NCBI GenBank assembly: GCA_900239685.1
Contig: OENT01000100.1
Coordinates: 153,631 to 217,630 of the forward strand
Origin: Rotaria macrura
Lineage: Eukaryota > Rotifera > Eurotatoria > Philodinida > Philodinidae
Reading direction: 5' to 3'
DNA: 64,000 bases
In this document: piece after piece, positions 47,850 to 59,900 of the stretch
Numbering within the stretch: the first letter of the stretch is position 1
Layout of the letters: each line of letters begins with the position of its first letter
Translations under genes and position numbers: made by a program
The notes under the pieces: model-generated
The model's input: the letters and a program-made list of their open reading frames with translations, nothing else
Database searches by the model: none
What the model was told of the DNA's origin: nothing

Positions 47850-49942
47850 ATGACTCCGTATACACTTGAACTTTTCGCACTCTACAATAAACAAGCTGGC
47901 CTCCGATTGAAGAATGCTAATGTACGCATGTTTGTATGTAGTTGTCAATGTGGCTTTTTATCTACAAGTACAATGACGTAATCTATGATAGGGGCTTGAT
48001 ATTCCGATGGAATTAAATGAAGATGATGGCTGCTGGCGTGCAACAATCGATTTAGCTGATGGTAATTGTTCATTTCTTACCATTCAATCTTGCTTTGAAT
48101 TTCGCGTGTCCTCAAGGTATTTATCATTATCAATATAAAGTAGTCACTCAATCGTGGTTTGAAGTGGAATCAGAACCAGCTTTACCTGAATATAACCAAG
48201 ATAAAACTAAAAGTAAAATCTCTTACCCGACTGATTAAGTTTATGTGAAAAAAAACATTACTTCAGCATCAGAGGAAAATGAACAGATACGAAAAGATCG
48301 GCAGGATAAATATGAAAAATTAATTCAAGAAGTACATGAACGCAATGAAAAACGACGAGAAGAAAAAAAATTTACAGAAGTTTGGTATACGTTTGTTGAT
48401 CCATATGCAACAGAAGTCGATGAACGCGGTTCAGATGATTCCTTTCGATCAGTCGGTGTATTGATTTTCAACAATGGTACGGACAAGAAAACACATGGAC
48501 TTGTAATTGTAACGCAGTTTGTCTCTATCTTGTTTTATATTTTCAGGTAAAAAAGTCGTAGATGAATATGAATGGAAATATGATAATCATGTTCCATTAG
48601 TTTCGAACGACAAATTAATCATCTATGAACTGCATGTCGGGGATTTCGAAGATAAATTCGTAAGTGTGACAGCTAAGATGGATTATTTTGTTCAGTTGGG
48701 TGTTACAGCTGGTAAAAAAGAATGAGGATGAACCTATAGTCGACTTTGAAAGTTTTCATTCGTCTAGTGGAAGTTATGTCCATAGAAAAGTTTCCTGAAC
48801 CGATTGGATGGGGATACGTCGAGATAACATTTTGCTATTCAAAATTCCTATGGAAAATCTGCTGAAATGAATGAAAAGATTGATACGTTTCATAAGCATG
48901 GATTTCAAGTTTTTATTGATGGTGTTTATAATCATGTAAATTCTTCATATTTACCATTGAATTCATGAGGGATTAGACGAACGTACGGGATTTTGTCAGG
49001 CTCGGTGAATTCACAATCATTTCATTTGTTCGTAAAATATATTTAAGAGTGTTGACAGTTTTCTTATTTTGCAGATATCAGTGTACAATATCAATGAATC
49101 ACACAATGCATTTTCTGTTTTTTCTACATGGTGTTATAGAAGCATCTCTTTCTACACTAGAAACCAAGAATACAGAAAAACAGATTTTAACTTAAAATCT
49201 TCTTTAATTCTAGGGCGATATTTCTTCACCTTATACAGCCATCAATCACGATTATGGGTAATTAGCCCGTATACGTATGTTTTTGTACATAATTATAGAT
49301 ATTGTTCAACTAGGTTCCATCATGAACCGATGGATTGCATGTGTAGTTCAGCCCTGGTCAGTGTCTAGCATTATTTCCATACACTATTTAATTATCTTTA
49401 TTCGATTTAATAAAAAGGAATGGAACTATGAGAAATGCGATCCGACATATAACATTTGATCTACAAGAAACTATATCAGTGGCTCGATTCAATATTTTAT
49501 TGATAAGATTCATATCGATGGTGTGAATAATTTTCTTTTCTTACGCATAGTTCAATAGACTAGCATATATTCTTTTGTTTTCAAAAGGTAATCTTTTTGA
49601 TGATGTAACTCAAATAGCGAATAATGATTTTCTTAGAACTATTGTACAGCAATCAAAAGAACAAGTTCGTAAGCAGTACGAAGAAACGTCTACATTTTAT
49701 TTCAATATATGAAGGCTGTTTTTCTCGTCCTTAATCTTTAGTGGTTATGCAAAAGAATTTTATTGTGTTGGTGAATATCTACCGAATCAAATAGATACTG
49801 TTATTTCTAATAATGGTCCCATGGATGGAGTTAAGAACTAAAAATGTTATTGGTGCTCGTCGGCGAGGTTATAAAAATATAATTGATGTTGTCGATTCTC
49901 AATCGAATCATGATTATGATCGTTTACTTATTGATATTGGTG
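47850..49942 (+). pseudogene. GH13 alpha-amylase-superfamily pseudogene, 5' part
   Basis: Exons 47850-47921, 47992-48061 and 48117 onward splice cleanly and encode an N-terminal CBM48/E-set-like domain (DGCWRATIDLADG, IYHYQYKV). A charged linker follows, then the GH13 barrel entry: WYTFVDPYATEV, KLIIYELHVGDF, YFVQLGVTAVEVMSIEKFPEPIGWGY. From about 48815 it is broken. The next strand, which reads as FAIQNSYGKSAEM, is in a different frame and needs two frameshifts. GFQVFIDGVYNHV is readable, SSPYTAINHDYG lies in another frame, a TGA precedes YFIDKIHIDG, and KEFYCVGEYLPNQ and ARRRGYKNI follow in pieces. The GxRxD stretch that carries the nucleophile reads GNLFDD, without the conserved Arg. Such enzymes cleave or transfer alpha-glucans. 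Exact subfamily unknown. Confidence 0.75.
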
Positions 49943-51848
49943 AGAAATATTTCTCTGTAAATAATAAATATCTGATATCAATTATCAATATTTTATTTTG
50001 ATTTTCACTTTGAAAAAGATAATTTTTAACACCTATGAAGTAATTTAATTAGTGTCTTATTTAACGTCTAGTTCTAACACATTCGAATATTTAATTGGTC
50101 CTTACGGATCCTATATTTATTGTATTAAACACTAAGTATCCATTTTTCCAACCATAGGAATTCTTCCTTGCAGTGTTTTAAATCATATTTCCAAAACAGA
50201 AAATCTTAGTTTAACATCCCATAGGTTCACAAAAAGAACTTTTCACACGGATGGTAAGATGATTGCGTTCGCAAATCCATAATGTTTTCTTCAATGAAAA
50301 TTAGAAAGAGAAAAATATTCGATGACTATTCAGTTCGTACTAAATTAAAATAACTGACGAAGTCTATACATCTACTTTGAATTTTTCATTATTTTTGCAG
50401 TTTTGGAGTAAATATCTATAGTTGCAAGTGAAAAACTCCGAAAACATTCCACTCTTCATATAAAATACGTAGCCATTCGACCCGACAGAATGAATCAATC
50501 AGATGAGGAGACTCTCGTTTTGCAAAAAATCTATTGATAAATAAAAAACTACGAAGATGATGTCACTAATTACATAGCTCTGAATGGTTGAATCTTCCTC
50601 CACTGCACTAAACAGCTATTGTTGATAAACCGTAAAGAATCTGAATCAGCACCTGTGCTATAATGAATACTATCAGCTGTTAATTATTCTTTTCCGTGTA
50701 TCCGATATCTCTCGAGTATTGGCGAATTTCTAAAAACGTTATTCAGGTACTAAAAGCGAGTGGCCACCTTGAATTGTGAATCTTGCCCTAAGAAGGAGAA
50801 GATAGAAGAATAATTTACCATGGCAACTAACCTATGTTGCATGATTGAATTGGTTACAACACTGACAGGAACCTTTTTCGATTGTTGCAATAGTATATTA
50901 TCACTGTATGAAAGATTGAGGAAATTCAGCAAGTATAGCAAAACATTCGTTGTAAACATCTATTTCAAGCAGAATCATCTTTTGACCAGAAACATTTCAT
51001 TGTGTGATAAATAAAATCTGGAATTCATCGATAGTTGAATTATTCAATGAACATTATCGTATGGTAAAATTCTAAATCAAATTCTCAGATAACATTATAA
51101 GCTCATCATAGTAAAATTCTACATCTTATCGAGGATATGACACGGAGTGTCAAAAGTAACACTACTTTGTGTATTTACTATTATCTACATGGTCACTTAT
51201 CAAGATAATAGGATGAGGTTAGATATTGATGCTAAATACTATGTAACACTGCTTTAAAAGTGACTGGTGTATGTTTGGGTTGATATTTTTCATTGTCGGC
51301 AAATTGTTTAGAGACCTCCTTCGAAATAACCAATTATTCGATAATCTAGTCCTTCATTTTTATTTGTCCAATACAATTGATCCAAGACAAAAATCATTGA
51401 TGCATTATTGTCATTATATGTTCTCCACTATGATTGCATTCTTACACGTCAGATAACTGGGAAAGGCTCTTCTCAATGATGCATATCGAGAAAAAATATT
51501 TTTCTAAAATAAGTATATACTTAAGTTGTTCTTTTTTTGTCTTTTGCATTATTTGCATATTTTCAATGAGTAGTTTTCCCCTTGTTTGTTTTCTTTTCAA
51601 GTAACATGATTTCATTTCATTCATCGAAGACATGCAAACATACATGTAATGTTCTCTTGCTTTAGTTCACAATAAGCTGTAGGCAAAAGAAAATTCTAGA
51701 ATGAATGTCTTATGCAGGTAAAAAAAAGCTTGCTTTTCTCCACAGTTACGTTTATTTTGTCGTCTAAAAATCAACGCTTCAAAGCATGGATGAATAGGAC
51801 AATAGAAATAATTTTATTCATACTAGGAAGTAAAAATTCGTTGATTGT
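49943..51848. other. Intergenic, no gene recognised
   Basis: AT-rich DNA between the GH13 fragment and the palindrome. Several 60-70-codon frames are open, but none has a motif or splice context. Confidence 0.5.
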
Positions 51849-52024
51849 AAGGTACACCTTATTCAAAGTTACAGCACTTCATTTTTCTTATCGAAAGAAT
51901 GATTTCTACAAGTAATGTTCGATGCTGAGTTTTTCTTTAGATGTAGAAATTGATGAAAAAAAGGGGTGATTTCTAACGTGTTAGCGATGCATTTTTCAGT
52001 CTTGTTGACATCATTCTCTTCTTC

Positions 52025-52041
52025 NNNNNNNNNNNNNNNNN
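52025..52041. other. Assembly gap of 17 N
   Basis: Seventeen N between the left arm and the central palindrome. On the other side the equivalent interval (52074-52089) is 16 nt of real sequence, so the gap probably hides its reverse complement. Confidence 0.9.
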
Positions 52042-52073
52042 CGTAGAAAAGTTATTTAAATAACTTTTCTACG
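52042..52073. repeat. 32-bp perfect palindrome at the symmetry centre
   Basis: CGTAGAAAAGTTATTT followed by its exact reverse complement, with no spacer. It would extrude as a hairpin with no loop sequence of its own. Confidence 0.95.
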
Positions 52074-52384
52074 AGTAATTTCATGCGAGGAAGAAGAGAA
52101 TGATGTCAACAAGACTGAAAAATGCATCGCTAACACGTTAGAAATCACCCCTTTTTTTTCATCAATTTCTACATCTAAAGAAAAAAAATCGAGTTTCGAC
52201 TAGGAAGACAAGCAATACTGGAAAAAATAAAAGCAGATTCGAACTCAGCATCGAACATTACTTGTAGAAATCATTCTTTCGATAAGAAAAACGAAGTGCT
52301 GTAACTTTGAATGAGGTGCACCTTATTATAGTTTTCTATTTTACAGTATTTGTTATTTTCAGATTGTTTCAAAATAAAATAAAT

Positions 52385-53212
52385 ATGTCACAATCTAACA
52401 CTGAAAACAATCAACTTGTCTATGCTTATTGGGCAATTCTTGGTTTAGCAGAACCTGCTCGTTTGACTTTACATTATGCCAAAGTACCATTTACAGATAA
52501 ATTGTATGTACAAGGAGATGGTCCACAATTCAGTTCAGAAGAATGGCTTAGTGAAAAAGAAAAAATTGGTCTTGGTAAATGAATTTTCTTGTTTGCTATT
52601 GTTGTACATGTGGCATTCATCGATATTCTAGATTTTCCTAACTTACCATATTTATTTGATGGTGATTTAAAAATCAGTCAATCGAAAGCTATCTTATATT
52701 ATCTTGGACGTAAATTTAATCTTTTGGGCAAGACTCTAAATGAAGAAGCAGAAGTAATGATGTTGTGTGAAGAAGCTCATGATTTTCGCATGAATTTGAA
52801 TGGAGTCTTTTATGGACCGACTGGAGCATCACAAGAAGAAAGAAAAAAATTTGCTGAAACAGCTGTATCGGATCAATTGAAAAAATTTGATGATTATTTT
52901 GGCAAGTGTAAAACAAATTTTGCTGTTGGTAATGGACCAACTGTAGCTGATTTTCAATTATATTCATATATTGATGCTGCTTTATACTTCGATGAAGAAA
53001 ATAAATTGATTGAGAAATATGGCAATGTCAAAAAATTTTTAAAAACCATCAATGAACTACCGGAAATAAAAGATTATATTGCAAAGACTCATGCTGAATT
53101 GCCACTTAATAACAAAGGTTCATATTATATAATCGTAATAATGAATTTTTTATTCTTTTTCTCTTGCTTTTTAGTCGCCAAATTCTGTGGGCAAGTTATT
53201 CGACGAAAATAA
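52385..53212 (+). CDS. Glutathione S-transferase, Mu-like
   Basis: Three exons (52385-52574, 52632-53117, 53175-53212) give 237 aa. The N-terminal thioredoxin-fold domain has YWAILGLAEPARL (catalytic Tyr candidate and helix 1), EWLSEKEKIGLDFPNLPYL with the cis-Pro, and the glutathione-binding KISQSKAILYYLGRKF. DFPNLPYL-DG and Q-S-x-AIL-Y are typical of Mu-class GSTs. The C-terminal helical domain includes GNGPTVADFQLYSYID with the N-capping VADF motif. GSTs conjugate glutathione to electrophiles in the cytosol. An acceptor 24 nt upstream of the ATG marks the leader. The frame also stays open upstream (from 52307), but the ATG at 52385 follows the acceptor. Intron 2 is 57 nt without an in-frame stop. 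Confidence 0.92.
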
Positions 53213-53292
53213 AAACAATTTATAAAACGTTCCAAAAAACAAACTGATTATATTCTATCGACTTTTAAAATAGATTTCTAAACTAACAAACA

Positions 53293-53306
53293 AATAAATA
53301 AATAAA
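53293..53306 (+). terminator. Poly(A) signals of the GST gene
   Basis: Three overlapping AATAAA motifs about 80 nt after the stop codon. Confidence 0.65.
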
Positions 53307-55540
53307 GATTACCTTAAACATGAATTATCAGTATTAGTCATGTACTGTCCCCGTTGCTTGTCACAGACAAACACCGTTCCAGAAAGTCCACTTGATTCGT
53401 GTTCAAAATTCATGGAAGTTCGATACTTTTTTACAATAGCTAAATCTTATATTTTGATTATCCTTTATATGAGTGTCAGTGCACGAAACCCACATTAAAA
53501 TCTAGAAAACGATTAAATGTTGTATCACAGTTTAATATTTGATACGTTTGTCATACTTGTAAATTTCGAGGTAAAACAGAAAGCAGCAGTTATTTATAAA
53601 CGAACAAATTCCTTATCGCTGAAGTATAGGAATTTATTGATAAAAAATATAAAATTCGCTTGAAGTTCTTTTGATTTTTTCAATACAATGTAAATCTAGA
53701 TAGGATTCAATCTTTGATTGAAAATTGTAACTTGCACATATTTCTGTTTTTGTTTTTTGATACTAGATATTTACACTATTTGTTATTCTTAAAAACAGCT
53801 GTCTCACGTTTTCTGGAAGATCTGCAGCTATTATGTTTAGATAATTAATTGTCTTTCGATTGCGATTTTTAGGTGTGGGTATGGATATTCTATTAAGTAC
53901 AACAAATCATTTTCTAGTGAAAAGCTATGTTGAAATTACACTAGATGTGACTCACAACGTGTATCAACGACTGTTCATAGAATACTCATGTTACACAATC
54001 AAGTCTTAAAAATCCATTTGCATATTAATTTCCTATGAAGAAATACAAGAGATAGAAAAAGAAATAATCTCATCAGTGATACATCAAAATATGGTTGGTA
54101 TTCGTTTTACTGTGAGTTAAACTTGAGAACAGTTAATCGTTGTGTGAAAGAAAAATGATTAACTCAAGTTTTAATCTTATATAAAAAACATAACATTGTT
54201 GTCATTTGATGATTATTTCAACGTGCAATAATCTGGATTTAAAATGGAAAACAATACCAGCGAGAATCAATCGTTGATTTTTCAGAATTTGTCTAAACTG
54301 GCGTATAGCATAATTGTTAATAATAGGTTTCCATAGAAGGTTTGCGCCATTGACGTCCACAAAATTGGTCTTACAAGTATTCTAGTTATATCAGAGCTCT
54401 CCATAGAAAGAAAATGAATTTGAAATTTGTATTCAAATCGATCAATCTCTCAATCAAAGTAAATCATCGAATAGCTCTTAGGCGTAAAGCAATGTTACAC
54501 TATTCATTGACCTACCATGATCATATGATGACCGTTTTTTTTTTCAATTCAAGATTTTCCGTCGTTTTTAATGCCGGATCATTCAGTTGATCTTTTCTTT
54601 TGAAATATATTACACAACTCATTAACTTTCCACTCAAGTACATAATAAATGATGACATTTTTCTCAAATGGACCCAGTGTAACATAGGTCAAGTTACGGA
54701 AACATTTACACATCATAAAAGAAATTATTAATAACGACACTAATTCGTTGATGTCGTCTCTGAATGTGGTGGGGATAGAAATTCATAATTTGTATCATCA
54801 ACTATTTGTAACCGATGAGCTGACGAAGGATTTGCTATTGCAACTGATGACAGTTCGTTTGTTTTCCTATATACATGTGTGTAAGTAGAAAAATGATCAT
54901 CATTGAATTATTTGTGCACATTCATGGAATAAATATTCGTAATAATAAACATGTATGATATCGGCATCTGCATGTACTTATTTGATTGAATGAGGTCATT
55001 TTTCGTAGCAAAAAAAACTATCTAATAATAGTGAATGAAGTCGAAGCACACAAGAGTACCATTCAGCGCTATGCACTTGATGGAATATCGGCTGACTGTA
55101 GATAGAACTTTCATTTTATCCTCGGCTACTAGTTACTCTATTTATTTCAACGATAAATTCAATTCATTAGCTGAGTCACTTATGGAAATATACTAGTTAT
55201 TGTCAAACGTATCCCATCTTCTCGGTAGAAGTTGGAGAAGATGAAATACTTTTGAATGGAGTTTTATTTGAACAAAAAATTATGATTTTTAATCATAGTC
55301 AGCAAGTTGTTTTTGGTCTTTATTTCTCGTAATTGTCATGCTCTATTCTGATGGGTTTCGATCGTATTTATTTAACTATGTCTTATTTTCTTGGCTAAAT
55401 TTATTTTAAAATATTCATAAACACAATATGTAATATAACGACTGCAAAGCTTGCTAATTAGATGTCAGAAATTATAAAATCTCTACATCCATGAAATTAT
55501 CATCGAAAGTATAATACTTTCCTCGTTTTCCAATTTTAGG
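53307..55540. other. Intergenic, no gene recognised
   Basis: About 2.2 kb AT-rich. A bulged hairpin lies at 54116-54175 (AAACTTGAG...TTAATC against GATTAACTCAAGTTTTAA). No coding signal. Confidence 0.55.
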
Positions 55541-56105
55541 AAAACAACGGTGAATGCGTTATCAAAATGTATTTCATCGTGTACGTATGGCATTTGCGAT
55601 ACAGGCAACATCGTCTGTTCTTATTATGATTAGGATGGATGAAGAAATCGGTGTGTGTAAAGAAAAATCGCCAGGTGTAGCGAAACTCGATTGGTCACCA
55701 ATTGCCGATCGAGCAGATAATTCTAATGCTATAAATAAAGAACAATTAGAGTTTGATAAGGCTATAATTGATTCAAGAAAATCGAATTTAGCTTTGACAG
55801 GTTTAAATTTCAAATTTACATATGAAAACGAAGATGATCAAGTGATGGTATGGTATAGATGAAATACAACAATTGATGATTATCAAAAACTAGAGAATCA
55901 TGCTATTATTGTTTGAAATTGGTCATCATCAACAACATATAGCACGTATGAAGTATCAAATATACCTCGTCAGGGAATATGGGAGGAATGGCTTGATAAT
56001 GATAAAGCATACATGGTTGAAAATAATACATTAACTCTCGACGATTTTGCTTATCACTCCATTCGGATTTTAATTTACGAGGTTAAAATAAGTGATACCT
56101 ACTAA
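55541..56105 (+). pseudogene. GH13 pseudogene, 3' part
   Basis: Preceded by a good acceptor (CCAATTTTAG). The readable frame gives RMAFAIQATSSVLIM, RMDEEIGVCKEKSPG and KLDWSPI, then KAIIDSRKSNLALT and a beta-sandwich-like tail ending ILIYEVKISDTY, stop 56103-56105. This matches the end of a GH13 barrel (where GDEIG and D-W-S are typical) and domain C. Two TGA codons interrupt it, after VMVWYR (55859-55861) and in AIIV-NWSS (55913-55915); a TGG Trp would fit at both. It continues the protein order of the 47.85-49.94 kb fragment on the same strand, so the two probably come from one gene. Confidence 0.65.
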
Positions 56106-56971
56106 TATTCATTAGTTTGACTTCCTAAAAACAACATTTTTTTTCAAGCATTCTTACTAGTACATCTATTTCTACACAGAATCTATTCGAATCAGTACTA
56201 TGAAAAGAGTAATACATTCCGTATTACTATGAACTTTTCGTTCATATTGATATATGAATTTTGTGGCGTTCATTGTTATCAATTTGATTGTTTCCGTCAC
56301 GTGAGCATAAAATGTACATGTAAATATATAAAAATCGTTCCATAGATTTTCTATATTATCTGTGAATGCACGTGTGGCATGAAGAAAAACAAGATATCTC
56401 CACCCGTATCCTCGGAATCATTTATGTTAACTGATGAACTATTCTTTGGACCATAGTTTATCGATAAGAATGATCTGATTTTTCAGGAGTTGGATTATCA
56501 GTAGCATTGACAAAACCCTCAAAATTTACACTAACGCGTTAATATAAAATCATGAAAAAAGTAAGAAAGCGTCAAGTTATTTCTATTAAGCTCTACGCAG
56601 TCAGATGACATTCTAACGGTCTCATGGATTTTATTGGATTTCAGAAATATTCAAGAGATTTTTAACAATTCCTTCACTAGACGAAGTATAATACCCACTT
56701 GTCTCTGCTGCTCGCTTCCTTTAGTCTCAATCGGAACTGTATCCGATGAACATATGAACCATTTTCACTTTTATGTAATACCCATCAAATTCGGTTATTT
56801 GTCAGACATCAAATGCTATTATTGAGTGACCAATAGAATTCTTTTCCTTTTTTCTGGCTCTCTATTTATATCGCATTAAGGTATACTTCATCAAAAATTT
56901 CATTCAAATTAAAGTACAGTCGTAAGAAAAGTTCAAAAAATTTTCACAACCGACTGTATTTCCACCAAAAA
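56106..56971. other. Intergenic, no gene recognised
   Basis: AT-rich DNA containing the 3' flank of the minus-strand TRIM-LRR gene; TTTATT (minus-strand AATAAA) occurs near 56630. Confidence 0.5.
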
Positions 56972-59900
56972 TCACCAATAGATAGTACATTTTGTATTCG
57001 ATTCCAATGAATTTCGTGTCCACTCAATGAGCTCTTCATTGATCAGGTTCTGTTCAAGGTAGAGTTTGATCAGATTCTACGAACAGTATAGGAATTTTTC
57101 TCTGATCGCAATTAATAAGTAATAGTTACTTTGTTAGTATTTAGAGCTTCAGCAATATACTGAACTCCTTGCTGTCGAATTTCATTATTAGCAAGATCGA
57201 GTGTTGTCAATGTCTATTTTCAATCGAGAGAATCTTAGTATTATTAATAGAAAGAAAATCGTTACTTTGTTGATTTTTAAAGTATCGGCAATATATTGAG
57301 CTCCTTGTTGTCCGATCTGATTCCCGTTAAGATCTAGTATGGTGAGTGTCTATGTACAATAAGAGTAAGAGTATTTGATGGAAATCGAAAGCATGTATTC
57401 ACTTTGTTCATTTTAAGAGCTTCAGCAAAATGTCGAGCTCCTTGTTGTCCAATTTGATTGTTGGGAAAATATAATGCGCTGAGTGTCTATGTATAATAGT
57501 CCATTCGTTTCGTGATAGTAGTAGAAAACGATGAATCACTTTATTCATTTTTAGAGCTTCTGCCACATGCTGAGCTCCTTGTTGTCCAAGTCCGTTGTTT
57601 GCTAGATATAGAACAGTGAGTATCTGTGTAAAATTAGTGAAGACGTATGTAATTATCGTAGATGGGCAATAGTTACTATGTTAGTTTTTAAAGCTTCAGC
57701 AATATGCTGGGCACCTTGCGGTCGTATATCATTGTTAGCAATGTCGAGAGTAGTGAGTGTCTGTGTGGAAAACGATAAGGTGTACATGTCTTGAGAAATG
57801 AAAGATCGTAGCTACTTTGTTAGCTTTAAGAAATTCGGCCATATATTGAGCTCCCTGTTGTCCAATTTCATTTCCATTGAGATCGAGTGTCATAAGTGAC
57901 TAGTTGGAGTGGTGAAGATTACATTTTACGACAGAAATTATAGAAAAAAATAGGTACTTTGTTTGATTTTAGTGCTTCTATGATGTGTCGAACTCCTTGT
58001 GCTCCGATTTGATTATTGGGAAAGTACAGTGCAGTAAGCGTCTGTATGTCGACATAGAGATACTAGGGAATGTTAGTTTGAAAAGATGAATTACTTTGTT
58101 AATTTTTAGAACTTCGGCAATTTGTTGAATGCCTTTTGGACCGATTTGATTGCTGTCAAGATCCATCTCGATGAGTGTCTGTGTAGCATGAAAGAGTAAA
58201 TTTCGAATAAAGATGGTTATTGTAATCTGTTTCTATAGAAAAACTCAGAATTGTTAGAAACGAAATCTAAGAATATATTCAACAAATAATGTCAATTTTT
58301 GTTTCTTCAATTAATTGGATCAGGTCAGACTAATTCTCTTTGAAATCCATGACTTTATTGGGGATATTTGTATAATTATTTTCACGATAGAAATATTCAC
58401 ATAGCAACTACGTAGTTCTAAGAAACAGAAAAATTACAATCAATCAAAACAACAGTACACTTGCTAGACTGCTAAAGTCTCGAAGATATTCAAGTTGAGT
58501 TTTTACACTTCAAAAAAGTTAACTTCATCTAATCCTACAGATTGATCGTTTTTTATGTAATCAAAATACAAAACTAGATTCAGAGTGTGTTCATTTTATT
58601 GATTGACTCTTGTGTTTTTTAACAAATTAATTCAAATTATTACTAAGAATAAACAAGATACTTCCTGTTTCCATACTGAAGGATCAACGAATCTTAATGT
58701 TCAAAAACTAACATGATTCTAAGACTTGTCAATGCTACTGAGATTTAAAAAAACTATAGACTGAATAAGATAGAACCATAGTAATTCATGTTATGAAAAT
58801 AGTAAGCTACCTGTTCGCTCTACTACATTATTTCTATATGAATTCTTTTTTCCATTGATAAAAATAAGAGGATAAACAGATTGGATCAATCTTAAACATG
58901 AAGTACTCAGCCTTTTAGTATGAATTCCTATTAACGAATTTTTGTGTAAGTAGATATACATGAAAAAATTCTCTAAGAACCCAGCTGAAATCGAACAATT
59001 CCTATGATTCATATCTCTATGCAATTCGTAACATCAGTGATATGTTCTAATTTACTTCTGAATCACACTACATCCGAAGTTGCCTGAAAATTTCTCAGAA
59101 CGCGAAATAAGTTTTTGCCTGAATAGACCGTTTTAAGAAAGTAAACAAACTCCACGCTTATCATAGATGTAACACTTCAAGAGATAATAGTTGTTTTTCA
59201 AGTTAGTTCTTCTTCGATTTTTATTACTCAATCATGCTCCATAATCAATATCATAGTTATCTGTATTGGAATATTCTATCTGAAAAAAAAAGTTCTACAG
59301 ATTCTAGATAGGATGTTCTCTGGTTCTCCGTAAACTAATAGATATGTTACTTCTTGCCACTTGTAATGAATACTTGAGATTTAATGGTAGAAAGTTTCTT
59401 TCCTTTGGTTTTCAACAAAATGGAGTGCCGTGAAATTTTTATTTATAGCATTATGTCGTTTCAATGAAATTAACTCGTTGACCTTTTCAAAGAGACAACT
59501 AAACTTCTACGGCATGCTCAGACGTAAAAACCAGACTCACACATCGACGACGTTATGGTAATAATTCAATTAGATCTAGCACAGCATCTAGCGACCAACA
59601 CGTGTTTGCTTTGCAGAAAAACATATTTTTTGAAATCTGCTCAGTGAAGTATCGTTTTGTAAGAGTACTTTACAATTCTTTGAAGACATTGCACTAAGTC
59701 ATAATAGCTTTTTCTTTGGGCTGTCATTTTAAGATACTCTGACAAACTAGTAAATCTAACACAATCTTTCTGTACCGTATGATGTCGCAACGTATCAGCT
59801 ACAATCTTCATATCAGAATCGGTCAAGTTTCTACGCTTTAAATCAAGTTTTGGATTGTTTTCATTGTCAAAAATCAATTTTTCAAGTTGGAGATTACGAT

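Larger units (their letters stand above)
51849..52327. repeat. Long near-perfect palindrome (inverted repeat)
   Basis: The left arm (51849-52024) is matched in reverse complement by the right arm (52090-52327), running from the centre outward through AAATGCATCGCTAACACG, GAAATCACCCC and AAGAATGATTTCTACAAG to ACACCTTATTC. Arms differ by a few substitutions near their outer ends and by about 60 bp present only in the right arm (about 52190-52249). The centre is a 32-bp perfect palindrome at 52042-52073. The right arm ends about 60 bp before the GST start codon. Confidence 0.9.

Noticed and set aside
50820..51014. 64-codon ORF between the GH13 fragment and the palindrome
   Set aside because: No motif, a single short frame with an antisense frame of similar size over the same bases.
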